Shown piece by piece: positions 55,114 through 64,000 of a stretch of DNA of 64,000 nt. Location of the stretch: the NCBI RefSeq assembly GCF_009882945.1, contig NZ_WTUY01000001.1:266-64265 (forward strand), written 5' to 3'. A program made the translations under genes and the position numbers. The number at the start of each line of letters is the position of its first letter. The first letter of the stretch is position 1. Below the pieces are notes generated by a model. The model saw only the letters and a list, made by a program, of their open reading frames with translations, was not told where the DNA came from and ran no database searches. This DNA comes from Alcanivorax sp. DP30 (GTDB taxonomy: Bacteria; Pseudomonadota; Gammaproteobacteria; Pseudomonadales; Alcanivoracaceae).

Positions 55114-56043
55114 ATGAAAACCCGAATTGATTCCGTTGAAGATATCACCCGCAGTTTTGCCGAGCAGGGCTATATCTGCAGTGACCAGATTGCGCTGGCT
55201 GTTTATCTGGCTGCCCAGCTGCACAAGCCCGTGCTGGTGGAGGGGCCGCCCGGTGTGGGCAAAACCGAACTTGCCAAGGCGGCCGCTGCTTTTCTGGAAG
55301 CGCCGCTGATTCGCCTGCAGTGCTATGAAGGGCTGGATGAAAGCCGTGCACTGTACGAATGGAAGTATGGCAAGCAGCTGCTCTATACCCAGCTACTTCG
55401 CGACAAGCTGGGCGGCATGCTGGCGGATACAGATAGTCTGGACGCCAGCATGGCGCGTCTCGGGGATCTGGGTGAAGCCTTCTACAGCGAGACCTTTCTC
55501 GAGCCGCGGCCGTTGCTGCAGGCGCTGCGTAGCGAAGAGCCTGCGGTGTTGTTGATTGACGAGATCGACAAGGCGGATCAGGAGTTCGAAGCTTTCCTGC
55601 TTGAACTGTTATCGGATTTTCAGATTTCCATTCCCGAGATGGGCACCGTCACTGCCCGCCATCAGCCGCTGGTGCTGCTCACCAGTAATGACCAGCGGGA
55701 ATTGTCCGATGCGCTCAAGCGGCGCTGTTTGCATCTCTATATCCCCTATCCGGAAGCGGCCCATGAGGCGGCCATCGTGGCCGCCCGTGTCCCGGAGCTG
55801 GAGTCCGAGCTGCGCGAACAGCTGGTGGCGTTCATTCAGTATCTTCGCGAACAGGAAATGAAAAAGCTGCCGGCAATTTCCGAAACCCTGGACTGGGCGC
55901 GGGCGCTGGTGTTGCTGCATGCAGACAGCCTTGATCAGGCCGTGGTGGCGGATACCTTGAACCTGGTGCTGAAGACCGAGCAGGATGTGACTCTGGCCCG
56001 GGAACTGCTGCCGGCCTGGCTTCGCAAGTTCGGTAAGCGCTGA
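55114..56043 (+). CDS. MoxR-family AAA+ ATPase
   Basis: 309 residues. Walker A GPPGVGKT (44-51), Walker B LLIDEIDKAD (about 149-158), sensor region LTSNDQRELSDALKRRC. MoxR ATPases act as chaperones, often inserting metal cofactors or activating complexes with a VWA partner. The stop overlaps the start of the following VWA gene, the usual pairing. Closest type appears to be the CoxD-like/APE2220 branch. Confidence 0.9.
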   Translation: MKTRIDSVEDITRSFAEQGYICSDQIALAVYLAAQLHKPVLVEGPPGVGKTELAKAAAAFLEAPLIRLQCYEGLDESRALYEWKYGKQLLYTQLLRDKLGGMLADTDSLDASMARLGDLGEAFYSETFLEPRPLLQALRSEEPAVLLIDEIDKADQEFEAFLLELLSDFQISIPEMGTVTARHQPLVLLTSNDQRELSDALKRRCLHLYIPYPEAAHEAAIVAARVPELESELREQLVAFIQYLREQEMKKLPAISETLDWARALVLLHADSLDQAVVADTLNLVLKTEQDVTLARELLPAWLRKFGKR

Positions 56044-57422
56044 TGCTGTCACGCCGGTTGTCCGAGTTTGTGCAGGCCCTGCGCGGTGCCGGCCTGCGTA
56101 TTTCGCCAGATGAGGCCACCATTGCCATGCAGGCTGTGGCGCTGGTGGGTTACGACTCCCGGCGGCGTTTTCACGATGTGCTGTCTATAAGTCTGGTCAA
56201 GGAAGAGCAGCACCGGGCGGCCTTTGAGGAAACCTTCGCCCGGTACTTCGAGGGCGAGAGGCGGCAAGCAGACAAGGCAGGAGATGAAGAGGTGGCCGCC
56301 GGCATGCCAGAGGCACTGGGACCTGGTGACGCAGAGGCATCGGGTGATGCTGATGGTGAATCGGCCAGCCCGGAACTGGATGCGCTGCTCTCGGCCAGTG
56401 CCGACCAGTTGCAGCAGCGCATGGCTGAGGCCGCCGCCGCCATGGACTTTACGCAAATGCAGGTGATTACCCAGCAGGGCCTCTACACGCGGCGGTTACT
56501 CATGAACATGGGGATGGGCGCCGTGGATGATCGGGTGCTGCAATTGTCACGCGGTGGTGCGGCTGCTGAAGCCCGGGCGGATGGGTTGCGCCAGTGGCGA
56601 GGGCAGGTGCGTGAGCAGGCGGCCAGCCTGGTGCGGCGACAATTTCTGTTGCATGGGGCGGCCCGCGGTCGGGAGCTGCGTGAACAGACCATGCGTCAGG
56701 TGGCGTTTCGGGATTTGCGTGAATTTCGCGAGGTCAAATCCCTGGTGCGCAAGATGGCGAGGCGGCTGGCCAGCGCCCACCAGCGGCGCATGAAGGTGGC
56801 CAGGCGGGGGCAGCTGGATGCCCGACGCACTCTGGGGCGGAGCATTCGTCACGATGGAGTGCCTGCCTCGTTGGTATGGCGTCGCAAGCCACCACAAAAA
56901 AGTCGAGTGATGGTGATCTGTGATGTCTCCAGTTCAGTAAGTGATGCAGCCCGGTTTCTGCTGCAGTTTTTGTACGCATTAAATGATGTGCTGCCACGGG
57001 TCCGAAGCTTCGCCTTTGCGTCCCGTTTTGATGAGATCAGCGAGGATTTCCTGCGCTTCCCTCCAGATGTGGCAGTAGCGCGGGTGCTGGACAGGTTGTC
57101 TGGCAGTGGGACGGATTACGGGGAGATGCTGGAAGGCTTTCTCCGTCTGTGTGAGGGGCCGCTGGATCGCCATACCACGGTGATCATTCTGGGTGATGCG
57201 CGCAATAACTACCTGCCGGAAAGGGCCGAGCTACTGGGCCAGATCCGGCGACGTGTAAAACAGGTCTGGTGGCTCAACCCGGAGTCGCGCAGTCAATGGA
57301 ATAGTGGCGATGCAGTCATGGCCAGTTACCTGCCCCACTGTCGGGTGGCCAGACGTTGCGCCAACCTTGAAGACCTGGAGCGGGTGGTGGACGGGCTGCT
57401 GGGCAGCCTGCGTCCGGCTTGA
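56043..57422 (+). CDS. VWA domain protein, CoxE-like
   Basis: 459 residues. N-terminal helical region with an acidic low-complexity insert (about 75-110), then a C-terminal von Willebrand A domain with the MIDAS residues DVSSSVS (about 299-305), SGTDYGE and LGDARNN. Partner of the MoxR ATPase just upstream (overlap TGATG). In CO dehydrogenase systems this pair matures the enzyme; here no such target is nearby. Ends 24 bases from the convergent kinase gene. Confidence 0.88.
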   Translation: MLSRRLSEFVQALRGAGLRISPDEATIAMQAVALVGYDSRRRFHDVLSISLVKEEQHRAAFEETFARYFEGERRQADKAGDEEVAAGMPEALGPGDAEASGDADGESASPELDALLSASADQLQQRMAEAAAAMDFTQMQVITQQGLYTRRLLMNMGMGAVDDRVLQLSRGGAAAEARADGLRQWRGQVREQAASLVRRQFLLHGAARGRELREQTMRQVAFRDLREFREVKSLVRKMARRLASAHQRRMKVARRGQLDARRTLGRSIRHDGVPASLVWRRKPPQKSRVMVICDVSSSVSDAARFLLQFLYALNDVLPRVRSFAFASRFDEISEDFLRFPPDVAVARVLDRLSGSGTDYGEMLEGFLRLCEGPLDRHTTVIILGDARNNYLPERAELLGQIRRRVKQVWWLNPESRSQWNSGDAVMASYLPHCRVARRCANLEDLERVVDGLLGSLRPA

Positions 57423-57446
57423 GACAGGGGCTGGCTGTGCCGCTAT

Positions 57447-59861
57447 TCAGGTGCCCCGCCCGGAGAGACGGATGTCCGGGTCGCGGAGAACCCGCTTCAG
57501 TGTCATCAGCAGGCGTTCACTGTTGATGGGTTTGGCCAGGTGGCCGACCATGCCGGCATCGTGGCACGCCTGAATCTTGTCCGGCACCGCATGGGCGGTG
57601 AGGGCGATAATGGGCACGCGGGGCAGGCGTCCTTCTTTCTGCAGCTTGAGAATGGCGCGCGATGTTTCGAACCCGTCCATCTCCGGCATTTCGCAATCCA
57701 TCAGTATCAGGTCAAAGGACTCCGCTTCGGACAGCAATACGGCGATGGCCTCCATGCCGCTTTCCGCCACTTCAGTGGTGTAACCCAGTTTCTTGCAAAG
57801 CCCTTCCGCGACCATCAGATTGATGTGGTTGTCGTCCACAATCAGCAGCCGGCCGCCAGAGCGGGTAATATCGGTAACTTCCGGTACGGACGGGAGTTGC
57901 GTGCCGGCTTCGGTGACAGGAAGTGGTAAGCGGAACCAGAATCGCGAGCCTTCATTTCTGCGGCTGGTAACACCAATCTCTCCCCCCATTATTTCTACCA
58001 GCTGTTTGCAAATAGCCAGCCCCAGACCCGTGCCGCCGTAACGTCGGCTGGTGGAACTGTCGCCCTGCTGGAAGTGGTCGAACAGGTTGGTCAGTTGGTC
58101 GGCAGAAATGCCGATGCCGGTGTCCACCACTTCAAAAAACACATAGTCGCCATTGTCCTTGTCGCGTTGTGCGCTGAGCGTGATGCTGCCGTTGTTTGTG
58201 AATTTGACGGCATTGCTGATGAGGTTGACCAGAATCTGACGCAGCCGCACTGGATCGCCGATACAGAACTGGCCAAGTTCAGCGTCCAGTTCGTTGGTCA
58301 GGGAATTGGAGTGTACCCGTGCCTTGTGCTGAAACAGTGCCGGTACATCGTTAATCACCTCATGCAGATTGAAGCGGGTCTGTTCGATTGGCATCTTGCC
58401 GGCTTCGATGCGGGAGTAATCAAGGATGTCGTTGATCAGGTTGAGCAGGCTGTTGCCGGATTGCTCAATGATATTCAGATTGTGTTGCTGCTCATTATTG
58501 AGCGGCGAGTTTTTCAGCATGTCCACGGTGCCGATGATGCCGTTCAGCGGGGTGCGGATTTCGTGGCTCATGACGGCCAGAAATTCGCTGCGCGCGCTAA
58601 GCGCGCTGTTGAGTTCCCGGGTGCGCTCTTCGACCCGTTGTTCCAGCGCCTCATTGGCTTCGCGCTGGATACGGGCATTCTCGCTTTTCAGTACTGTCAT
58701 GCGATGGGCAAGGGCGAAAGACAGTAGCACCGCTTCGAGAAAGGTGCCTAGCTGCATGATGTTCTCGATCATCCAGCTTGCGTCTATCAACTGGAAAGTC
58801 TTGAGGATGAACACCGAGGTGGCGATGGCGACAGACAGGAATGCGAGCAGGAAATACCGTGCCGGGCTGTAGCCCTGGAAGATCAGGCTCGCCGACAGTA
58901 CCACCATGATGAAGGGCCATGGCAGGGCGGCTGCGCTGGTGATCTGGATGCTGTAGTGGAAGCTGAGCAGGGTGAACGGTATCGACACCAGCGCGAGAGC
59001 GGTGACCCAGCGGATTACGCGACTCATTCTTGGCAGTCGCGAACGCAGCTCCAGGAAATGCATCACGAACAGCATTGAAAAGGCCAGGGTCAGCAGGTTG
59101 AGCACTGGCAGTGAATAGTGATTCCACATCGGGAAGTCCGGCCATAGCCACTGGTAGCTGAGTCCCTCCCGGGTGAAGAGGTTAAGGCCGAAGGTGCCTA
59201 GATACAGTACATAGAGCAGGTAGCTGGGTTCGCGGATGGAAAAGAAAAGCAGCAGGTTGAACATGCACATGGCGATGATTGCGCCATAGTAGATGCCGTG
59301 AAGGAGAGAAATCTGGTTGTCCTGCTGACTGAATGCTACCGGTGTCTTGATGCTGACCGGCATTTCAATCACGTTGTCGCCCTGTGCGCGCATCAACAGA
59401 TAGCTGCGGTCCTGGGGCGGGAAGCTCTGCAAACTAATCAGGTGGTAATGACGAAATTCCCGCTCGTTGAAGGGGATGCGATCGCCCATGCGTTGATGAT
59501 CAATGGCATTGCCGTTGCGATCAAACAGGTAGATATCCAGATAATCCAGATGGGGGCGAGCAATACGCAGGAACCAGTAAGGGAACCGGGTATTGTTGTC
59601 CAGGGTGATCAGAAACCATTGCAGGCCATCCTGGAATCCCAGTGAGGGGTATTGGCTGTCCAGGGTTGTGCCTGCTCCTTCACGCAGTATCTGGAAGGCT
59701 GTGCTGGGAGTCAGGCGATGGTCCGGGTCGGCGAGCCACTGCATGCCGATGGCGCCCTGATACTCATGTTTGTCTTCCGTCAGGGTAAGACTGTGGCCCA
59801 GTAATGGCAGCATGAGAGCCATCACTATGAGCCCCATTGGCAAGACGCGTCCCATTATCAT
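57447..59861 (-). CDS. Hybrid sensor histidine kinase with 7TM sensor
   Basis: 804 residues. Signal peptide, an extracytoplasmic 7TMR-DISM2-like sensor domain (about 25-175), seven membrane segments (about 185-385), a coiled coil, the kinase core with phospho-acceptor His433 ([11 protein letters not shown]), ATPase boxes ([21 protein letters not shown]) and a C-terminal receiver with Asp722 ([12 protein letters not shown]). No separate response regulator is adjacent; output may go through a phosphorelay elsewhere. The signal is unknown; the DISM2 fold often binds carbohydrates. Confidence 0.92.
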   Translation of the reverse strand: MIMGRVLPMGLIVMALMLPLLGHSLTLTEDKHEYQGAIGMQWLADPDHRLTPSTAFQILREGAGTTLDSQYPSLGFQDGLQWFLITLDNNTRFPYWFLRIARPHLDYLDIYLFDRNGNAIDHQRMGDRIPFNEREFRHYHLISLQSFPPQDRSYLLMRAQGDNVIEMPVSIKTPVAFSQQDNQISLLHGIYYGAIIAMCMFNLLLFFSIREPSYLLYVLYLGTFGLNLFTREGLSYQWLWPDFPMWNHYSLPVLNLLTLAFSMLFVMHFLELRSRLPRMSRVIRWVTALALVSIPFTLLSFHYSIQITSAAALPWPFIMVVLSASLIFQGYSPARYFLLAFLSVAIATSVFILKTFQLIDASWMIENIMQLGTFLEAVLLSFALAHRMTVLKSENARIQREANEALEQRVEERTRELNSALSARSEFLAVMSHEIRTPLNGIIGTVDMLKNSPLNNEQQHNLNIIEQSGNSLLNLINDILDYSRIEAGKMPIEQTRFNLHEVINDVPALFQHKARVHSNSLTNELDAELGQFCIGDPVRLRQILVNLISNAVKFTNNGSITLSAQRDKDNGDYVFFEVVDTGIGISADQLTNLFDHFQQGDSSTSRRYGGTGLGLAICKQLVEIMGGEIGVTSRRNEGSRFWFRLPLPVTEAGTQLPSVPEVTDITRSGGRLLIVDDNHINLMVAEGLCKKLGYTTEVAESGMEAIAVLLSEAESFDLILMDCEMPEMDGFETSRAILKLQKEGRLPRVPIIALTAHAVPDKIQACHDAGMVGHLAKPINSERLLMTLKRVLRDPDIRLSGRGT

Positions 59862-60063
59862 TCCCGATCCTGTTATTGGCAGTTATCTGGACCTGTCTGG
59901 TCTTGGGATTGATTCAATGCTAGTCACGGCTACTCTGCGAAGCCCTGAATACAGGGGGCCGGACAAGTTCTGGATCCGATTTTACAGAATTTACCGGAAT
60001 AACAGGAACATTGCGCCTATCTGTGTTTCGAATTTACTGACTGAATTGGAAAAGGAGTCTCGA

Positions 60064-60615
60064 ATGAAAGTCTGGATGCGTGGTGCACTGGTGTTGTCCT
60101 GTTCGCTTGTGGCTGGTCAGGAGGCCTGGGCGACGGGCCCGTATGTCGGGGGCAGCTATAGCCAGATTCAATACGACAATGAAGAGTTTGACACCGATAC
60201 CCTGAAAATTGATGCAGCGACAGTGAATGCCGGCTTTGAAGTGACGGATTTTCTGGCGCTGGAAGCCCGCGGTGGTGTGGGCCTGAATGAGGATTCCCAG
60301 GGCATTGCTGATTTTGAGCTGGATCACCTCTACGGTGGTTATGTGAAACTGGGTGCGCCCATCAGCGACACTGTTCGCCCCTATGTGATTGGGGGTTATA
60401 CCAAGGCGAAAGGTACGGTTTCCGCGGATGGTGAAGTTGCCGGCGTGACGTATTCGTTCAGCGACAGTGAAAACTTCGAGGATGAGTCCTGGGGTGCTGG
60501 TCTGGACATGAATATCACCGACACCCTGGGTGCCAACCTGGAATACATGCGCTACATCGATACCGACGAGGAAGAGATTTCCGGTATCAGCGTAGGGCTT
60601 CGCTCAGCCTTCTGA
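60064..60615 (+). CDS. Outer-membrane beta-barrel protein (OmpA-like small porin fold)
   Basis: 183 residues from ATG 60064 after AAAAGGAGTC. Signal peptide ending EAWA. Eight-strand barrel pattern (GPYVGGSYSQIQYD at start, repeated LEARGGVGLN, GYVKLGAP, PYVIGGYTKAKG, LEYMRYIDT) and a final Phe, typical of outer-membrane insertion. The role is unknown; acidic loops (DNEEFDTD, TDEEEI) are notable. Monocistronic with its own terminator. Confidence 0.85.
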   Translation: MKVWMRGALVLSCSLVAGQEAWATGPYVGGSYSQIQYDNEEFDTDTLKIDAATVNAGFEVTDFLALEARGGVGLNEDSQGIADFELDHLYGGYVKLGAPISDTVRPYVIGGYTKAKGTVSADGEVAGVTYSFSDSENFEDESWGAGLDMNITDTLGANLEYMRYIDTDEEEISGISVGLRSAF

Positions 60616-60644
60616 TTGCACTGACAATCACAATCTTACCGATG

Positions 60645-60686
60645 AAAAAGGCCCGGCTACCTCAACAGGTGGCCGGGCCTTTTTTT
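60645..60686 (+). terminator. Rho-independent terminator after the barrel protein gene
   Basis: GGCCCGGC (60650-60657) pairs with GCCGGGCC (60672-60679), extended by ACCT/AGGT, with an A run before and seven T after. It also points usefully at the end of the convergent kinase-like gene. Confidence 0.9.
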
Positions 60687-60706
60687 GGGGGCGTCAGGAA
60701 GTGGGG

Positions 60707-62044
60707 TCAAGCGCTGGCGCGGTTTGAACCGTTCAGGGCTTTTTCCAGGTTTGGCCTGAAAGCCGCATTGACGCCCAGATTCATGAGTGTCCAGTAGTGG
60801 CCGCTGACCACCCGTTCGATGAGCAGGGTTCGCGGTGACGGCTGGAACTTCATCATCTGTTCCAGCGGGGTCTTGCGTACCTGCTTCATAATGTCTGTAT
60901 GCAGGTGCGAACTGGCGAAATCGAAAGGCTCGCTGGAAAAGGCACGCAACAGCATCTCGATCCAGGTGGCGTAAAACTGGTCACTGACCTGCCCCTCCTG
61001 TTTGCGGGCGCCGAGAGTTTGCAGCAGGGCATCAAGCTGCCCCCAGTCCTGTTGCAGGGCCGCTTCAACGATGTCCCTGATCAGGTCGGCATCGGCGCCA
61101 GGAAGCCGTTTTACGGCGCCGAAGTCATACATCACGATGCTGCCGTCGGGACGAAAAGCAAAGTTGCCGGGGTGTGGATCGCAATGAACGGTGCGGAACC
61201 GGAAGATCTGCTCGCCGATGGCATCAAACAGACGCTCGCCAAGTAGATTCCGGGTGGTCTGGTCAAATCCGTTCTGGTCGTTGGCCTGCTCCAGCGGGGT
61301 GCCGGTTTCCAGGCTCAGGGTCAGCACTTTTTCGCTGGAGAGGGTGTCGTACACGGTCGGGATGATCAGCCATGGCTGATGCTGGTGGAACTCCCTGAAC
61401 TGGTTCAGGTTGCTGGCTTCCTGATGATAGTCCAGCTCTTCTTCCAGCTGATTGCGAATTTCGCGGAAAACGCCATCCAGGGCGGCTTCATCTACCTTGA
61501 GCAGGCTGCCAAGGCGAAGGATTCGGCGCAGGTGCTTCATGTCGGAATCGATAGACTCCTTGACCGCGGGGTACTGAATCTTGACCACCACGTCGTCGCC
61601 TTCGTGGGTGGTAGCCCGGTGTACCTGCCCAATGGAAGCAGCAGCGAAGGGTGTTTCCTCGAAGCTGGCGAACAGTTCGCCGATGGTGTTTCCCAGTTCC
61701 CGCTCAAGCTGGCGACGGATGACATGGAACGGCATGGGGGCCGAGGCGTTCTGCAGCACCTTCAGCTGCTCACTGATCTCCCGGGGCAGGATATCCTGCA
61801 TCTGCGAGGCGATCTGCCCCACTTTCATCACCGCACCTTTCATTTCTCCCAGCGTGGCGGCAACCTCTTTGCCGATATGTTGCATCAGCTTTTCACGGTC
61901 TGCGGCCTTGGCACTGTCCGACTGGAACAGCCCTTTCACCTGATGCCCTGCCACGCGAGTCGCGATAGAGGTGGTCATGCCAGTCAGCCGGAACAGGCGT
62001 CCGGTGGTGGTGGTGGGGCGTTTGCGGCGGCGTGAGTCAGCCAT
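60707..62044 (-). CDS. ABC1/UbiB-family atypical kinase
   Basis: 445 residues. KxGQ motif KVGQIASQM (74-82), Ala-rich loop AAASIGQVH in place of a Gly-rich loop, EEELDYHQEA, catalytic HCDPHPGNF and metal-binding YDFG. No C-terminal membrane segments, so it is not UbiB of Escherichia coli itself but the shorter ADCK-like branch. Such proteins support coenzyme Q or other lipid metabolism. It precedes the phasin in position but on its own transcript. Confidence 0.88.
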   Translation of the reverse strand: MADSRRRKRPTTTTGRLFRLTGMTTSIATRVAGHQVKGLFQSDSAKAADREKLMQHIGKEVAATLGEMKGAVMKVGQIASQMQDILPREISEQLKVLQNASAPMPFHVIRRQLERELGNTIGELFASFEETPFAAASIGQVHRATTHEGDDVVVKIQYPAVKESIDSDMKHLRRILRLGSLLKVDEAALDGVFREIRNQLEEELDYHQEASNLNQFREFHQHQPWLIIPTVYDTLSSEKVLTLSLETGTPLEQANDQNGFDQTTRNLLGERLFDAIGEQIFRFRTVHCDPHPGNFAFRPDGSIVMYDFGAVKRLPGADADLIRDIVEAALQQDWGQLDALLQTLGARKQEGQVSDQFYATWIEMLLRAFSSEPFDFASSHLHTDIMKQVRKTPLEQMMKFQPSPRTLLIERVVSGHYWTLMNLGVNAAFRPNLEKALNGSNRASA

Positions 62045-62262
62045 GGTCTCTCTCGTAGCGGTCTGTTGGCGTTGTTATAACCGTTAACTTAGCGCCGATG
62101 GGTGAAGGCTGTACAGGGCTGGAGAGGACAGATCCATTGACCGCGATGGTAAGGAGTCAGCGCAGGATAGACAGGTTGCGAGTTTGAGTGGCGAAAAGAT
62201 GTTGCGGTGTGATTGAGCAGGATGAGGCGCTCTGACCTGAGACGAGGAGGGCGAATGGCACA

Positions 62263-62290
62263 AAAGAAAGGGGCCAAAGATGGCCCCTAA
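62263..62290 (-). terminator. Rho-independent terminator of the phasin gene
   Basis: GGGGCC (62270-62275) pairs with GGCCCC (62282-62287), loop AAAGAT. On the - strand it is followed by TTTCTTTT. Located 31 bases beyond the phasin stop. Confidence 0.85.
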
Positions 62291-62320
62291 AAGGAGAGTA
62301 ACAACAGAAAGGGTTCAGAA

Positions 62321-62749
62321 TCAGCTACGGTTCTGACCGGCAGAAACCAGTTCGTTGAACAGTTTCTCGCCTTCTTCACGTGCGGTGGCAACGGCGCCCA
62401 GGCCGGCCAGCACGAATTCATTGGTTTCTTCCGCTTTTTCGCCGCGTTCTTTCTTGCCGGCGGTAACCAGCTTCTCGTAGAAGGCCTGACGCTTTTCCGG
62501 AGCGTTGTCGAGCAGTTCGCGGGCAGCCAGCAGGGCGCCGCGACCGGCCAGCAGGGCCTTCGGCTTGCCTTCGGCTTCTTCACCGAATGCTTCGGTGCCA
62601 GTGGAAACGTACTTGTTCAACAGCTCTTCGGAGTTTTCTTCGGCCTTGTCATAGGCACCCAGGCCTGCCAGGTACAGTTTGTTGCCCAGTTCCTTGGCGC
62701 GGTTAACCAGAGTTTCGCTTTGTTCGCGCAGATCTTTCAGCTCGCCCAT
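62321..62749 (-). CDS. Phasin-family granule-associated protein with three repeats
   Basis: 142 residues from ATG 62749, with AAGGAAG upstream; earlier in-frame ATGs (to 62953) are not needed. Helical, charged, with three copies of a phasin-like unit: YLAGLGAYDKAEEN…LLNKYVSTG, LLAGRGALLAAREL…FYEKLVTAG and VLAGLGAVATAREEG…LFNELVSAG. The family coats polyhydroxyalkanoate or lipid granules; in a wax-ester accumulator it may cover lipid bodies. Its terminator is listed separately. Confidence 0.8.
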   Translation of the reverse strand: MGELKDLREQSETLVNRAKELGNKLYLAGLGAYDKAEENSEELLNKYVSTGTEAFGEEAEGKPKALLAGRGALLAARELLDNAPEKRQAFYEKLVTAGKKERGEKAEETNEFVLAGLGAVATAREEGEKLFNELVSAGQNRS

Positions 62750-62860
62750 GATGCATACTTCCTTAAATTGTCCGGTGTAAAAATGTGCAGCAGTAAAACG
62801 CGCTGCGTGTTGGGAAGAGTAAGTGGGATTGGCTGTTAGGGGTGCCATATTTGTCAGACA

Positions 62861-62866
62861 ATTATA
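62861..62866 (-). promoter_or_regulatory. Candidate -10 of the phasin promoter
   Basis: TATAAT on the - strand, about 110 bases upstream of the phasin ATG. The -35 is not convincing, so this is only a candidate. The 285-base gap between phasin and the next + strand gene holds no other gene. Confidence 0.35.
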
Positions 62867-63034
62867 CATAGGGGCAATGGTCATCATGTTCCAAGGTGTG
62901 ATATCCATCAAAGTCAGTACGCCAAACAACGCATGGTCGTTATTTCTTCCCATGCGTACACTGGCAAGAAAGAACTGAGGAGGCTTTGGTTGCGCAAGGC
63001 GTTATTCAGGGATTCGTGAGAGCAGAGGACAAGA

Positions 63035-63415
63035 ATGATAGAAAAATTCATCGCCAAAGTGCCGTCGCGGATCTGGGCCGAAGGGCGTCCAGGCAAAGTG
63101 AAGCAGTGGGAAGCCGAGTTCAATGTGGCCTCCTGGGTCAGGGTTGCGGGTGCTGCGGGGCAGGTGCAGCTGGTTGTGCGCTATGTGGACAGGACTAACG
63201 ACCGGGCCGTATTGGTCGATACCGCTGAAGTGACCGGTGAAGGAAGTGCGTTGCTGTCCGGATCAATCCGCTTGCGGCTGAGTGCCGAGGTGGAGCAGGT
63301 GCAGGTGTCCCTTCGTCTTGCGGACCCCGCTATGAACTTCGTCGTGGAAGAGCTGTTTATGCAGCGCCGAGGCTCTGAGCTGGGCGCGTCGGACAAGCTG
63401 ATTTCCAACTTCTGA
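63035..63415 (+). CDS. Uncharacterised 126-residue protein
   Basis: 126 residues, starting MIEKFIAKVPSRIWAEGRPG at ATG 63035 with GAGGA upstream. Predicted beta-rich (QVQLVVRYVDRT, SIRLRLSAEVEQVQVSLRL) and ending VEELFMQRRG…KLISNF. No signal peptide or known motif. Codon use is like the neighbours. Function unknown; convergent with the small gene at 63421. Confidence 0.7.
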   Translation: MIEKFIAKVPSRIWAEGRPGKVKQWEAEFNVASWVRVAGAAGQVQLVVRYVDRTNDRAVLVDTAEVTGEGSALLSGSIRLRLSAEVEQVQVSLRLADPAMNFVVEELFMQRRGSELGASDKLISNF

Positions 63416-63420
63416 TTGTC

Positions 63421-63627
63421 TCAGCCTTGCAGGAAGCAGTGCTGCGCTGCCGCCTGCCCGGTGTCTTCCCGGGTGGGCTTTTCGTCTTGTCCGGAAACCG
63501 GCGCGGCACAGTCCTGCTCGATCTGTAATGACTCTGGCCACTGCTGAAAATCCAGCCCGGTGAGCCGGTTCAGGTTTTCCAGTGCTGTGTCTGGCCGCAA
63601 TGTGCTGAGTTTTAGTATCTTGCTCAT
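63421..63627 (-). CDS. Small protein of unknown function
   Basis: 68 residues beginning MSKILKLSTLRPDTALENLN. GGGGACAG lies ahead of the ATG. The first 35 residues look like a folded segment (LNRLTGLDFQQWPESL); the rest is polar and may be disordered. No family recognised. Ends five bases from the convergent 126-residue gene. Confidence 0.45.
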   Translation of the reverse strand: MSKILKLSTLRPDTALENLNRLTGLDFQQWPESLQIEQDCAAPVSGQDEKPTREDTGQAAAQHCFLQG

Positions 63628-63785
63628 GACTGTCCCCGTTTACCTGCAGAGATAAAAGCGAGAACCGTGCCAGTCTTTGTGATGGGTTTTTTTTAATAAT
63701 TTCAGTCGGTTGCTGCCATGCTGGCGGGGCCTGCTCCGTCTGTGGGCCAGTCCCCGGCAGCATGTGACAATTTTTGTAACCTGCG

Positions 63786-64000
63786 TCAGTCCAGGAAAAA
63801 GTCTGGCAGTAGCTTGTCATCTTCCAGGTTGGGATCAACCCGGTAGACACTGAAATCGCGGGTGCCGGTTTCTCTCAGTATCTCCTCGTCAATGAAGAAG
63901 CATCCGCTGGCCGTCGATACTGGTCGGGTGACGATGGCATAGGCGGCATCCGCCATGATGGATGGCTGGCGAGCCGCCTGTACCGCAGGCACGCCGCCCA
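63786..64000 (-). CDS. Short-chain dehydrogenase/reductase, C-terminal part (partial, HSDL2-like)
   Basis: The visible 71 residues include PSIMADAAYAIVTRP, GCFFIDEEILRETG and the ending LLPDFFLD, which match the C-terminus of HSDL2-type SDR proteins. The N-terminal part with the NAD(P) motif and Tyr-Lys site lies beyond base 64000. The frame is open to the window edge, so no start is given. Confidence 0.8.
   Translation of the reverse strand, partial: GGVPAVQAARQPSIMADAAYAIVTRPVSTASGCFFIDEEILRETGTRDFSVYRVDPNLEDDKLLPDFFLD

Noticed and set aside
62089-62277. 62-codon - strand frame between the ABC1 kinase and the phasin
   Set aside because: No ribosome-binding site, and the frame runs into the phasin terminator.

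Overview
The window is a stretch of chromosome from a gammaproteobacterium, most likely a marine oil-degrading or wax-ester-storing bacterium close to Alcanivorax. This is inferred from protein character: a two-domain fatty acyl-CoA reductase very like the Marinobacter/Alcanivorax wax-ester enzymes, a phasin, Pseudomonas-type alginate genes, and the gene order rplQ..uvrA-MFS-ssb. No plasmid, phage, insertion sequence, CRISPR array, tRNA or rRNA was seen.

Region 1 (1-17039) starts with the last five codons of an elongation factor Tu gene (AKITE-stop) and its terminator. A complete alginate locus follows. On the + strand are algD-alg8-alg44-algK-algE-algI-algJ-algF-algX-algL; on the - strand, converging on them, are algA-algC-algG-like. 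Together they make GDP-mannose and GDP-mannuronate, polymerise the sugar under c-di-GMP control, acetylate, trim and export the polymer. The C5-epimerase homologue lacks the DPHD catalytic motif. The locus lies between tuf and rpsJ, which are usually adjacent.

Region 2 (17270-31147) is the S10-spc-alpha ribosomal supercluster, rpsJ to rplQ, with secY and rpoA. It has a near-consensus promoter with a GC-rich discriminator before rpsJ, a possible internal promoter before rpsM, and a strong terminator after rplQ.

Region 3 (31155-46785) holds a DOPA-dioxygenase-like gene, two small uncharacterised genes, uvrA with a LexA box, a CsgD/VpsT-type regulator, a YajR-like transporter, ssb followed at once by type II secretion genes gspN-gspC-gspD, a TPR lipoprotein with a class III adenylate cyclase, and an alpha/beta hydrolase with a MazG-like NTP pyrophosphohydrolase. 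Several palindromes lie between these units.

Region 4 (46785-53390) is a lipid-alcohol module: fatty acyl-CoA reductase, a GMC (fatty-alcohol-oxidase-like) oxidoreductase translationally coupled to two poorly known genes, and a divergent TetR regulator. Three related palindromes lie in the intergenic region between the reductase and tetR. A run of hairpins ending in a terminator (about 50285-50368) does not belong to any visible gene and may be a small RNA.

Region 5 (53449-64000) has a small Cys-rich protein, a nitroreductase, an ABM monooxygenase-like protein, a MoxR/VWA pair, a large hybrid histidine kinase, an outer-membrane barrel protein, an ABC1/UbiB-type kinase, a three-repeat phasin, two small unknowns and the 3' end of an SDR gene cut by the window edge.
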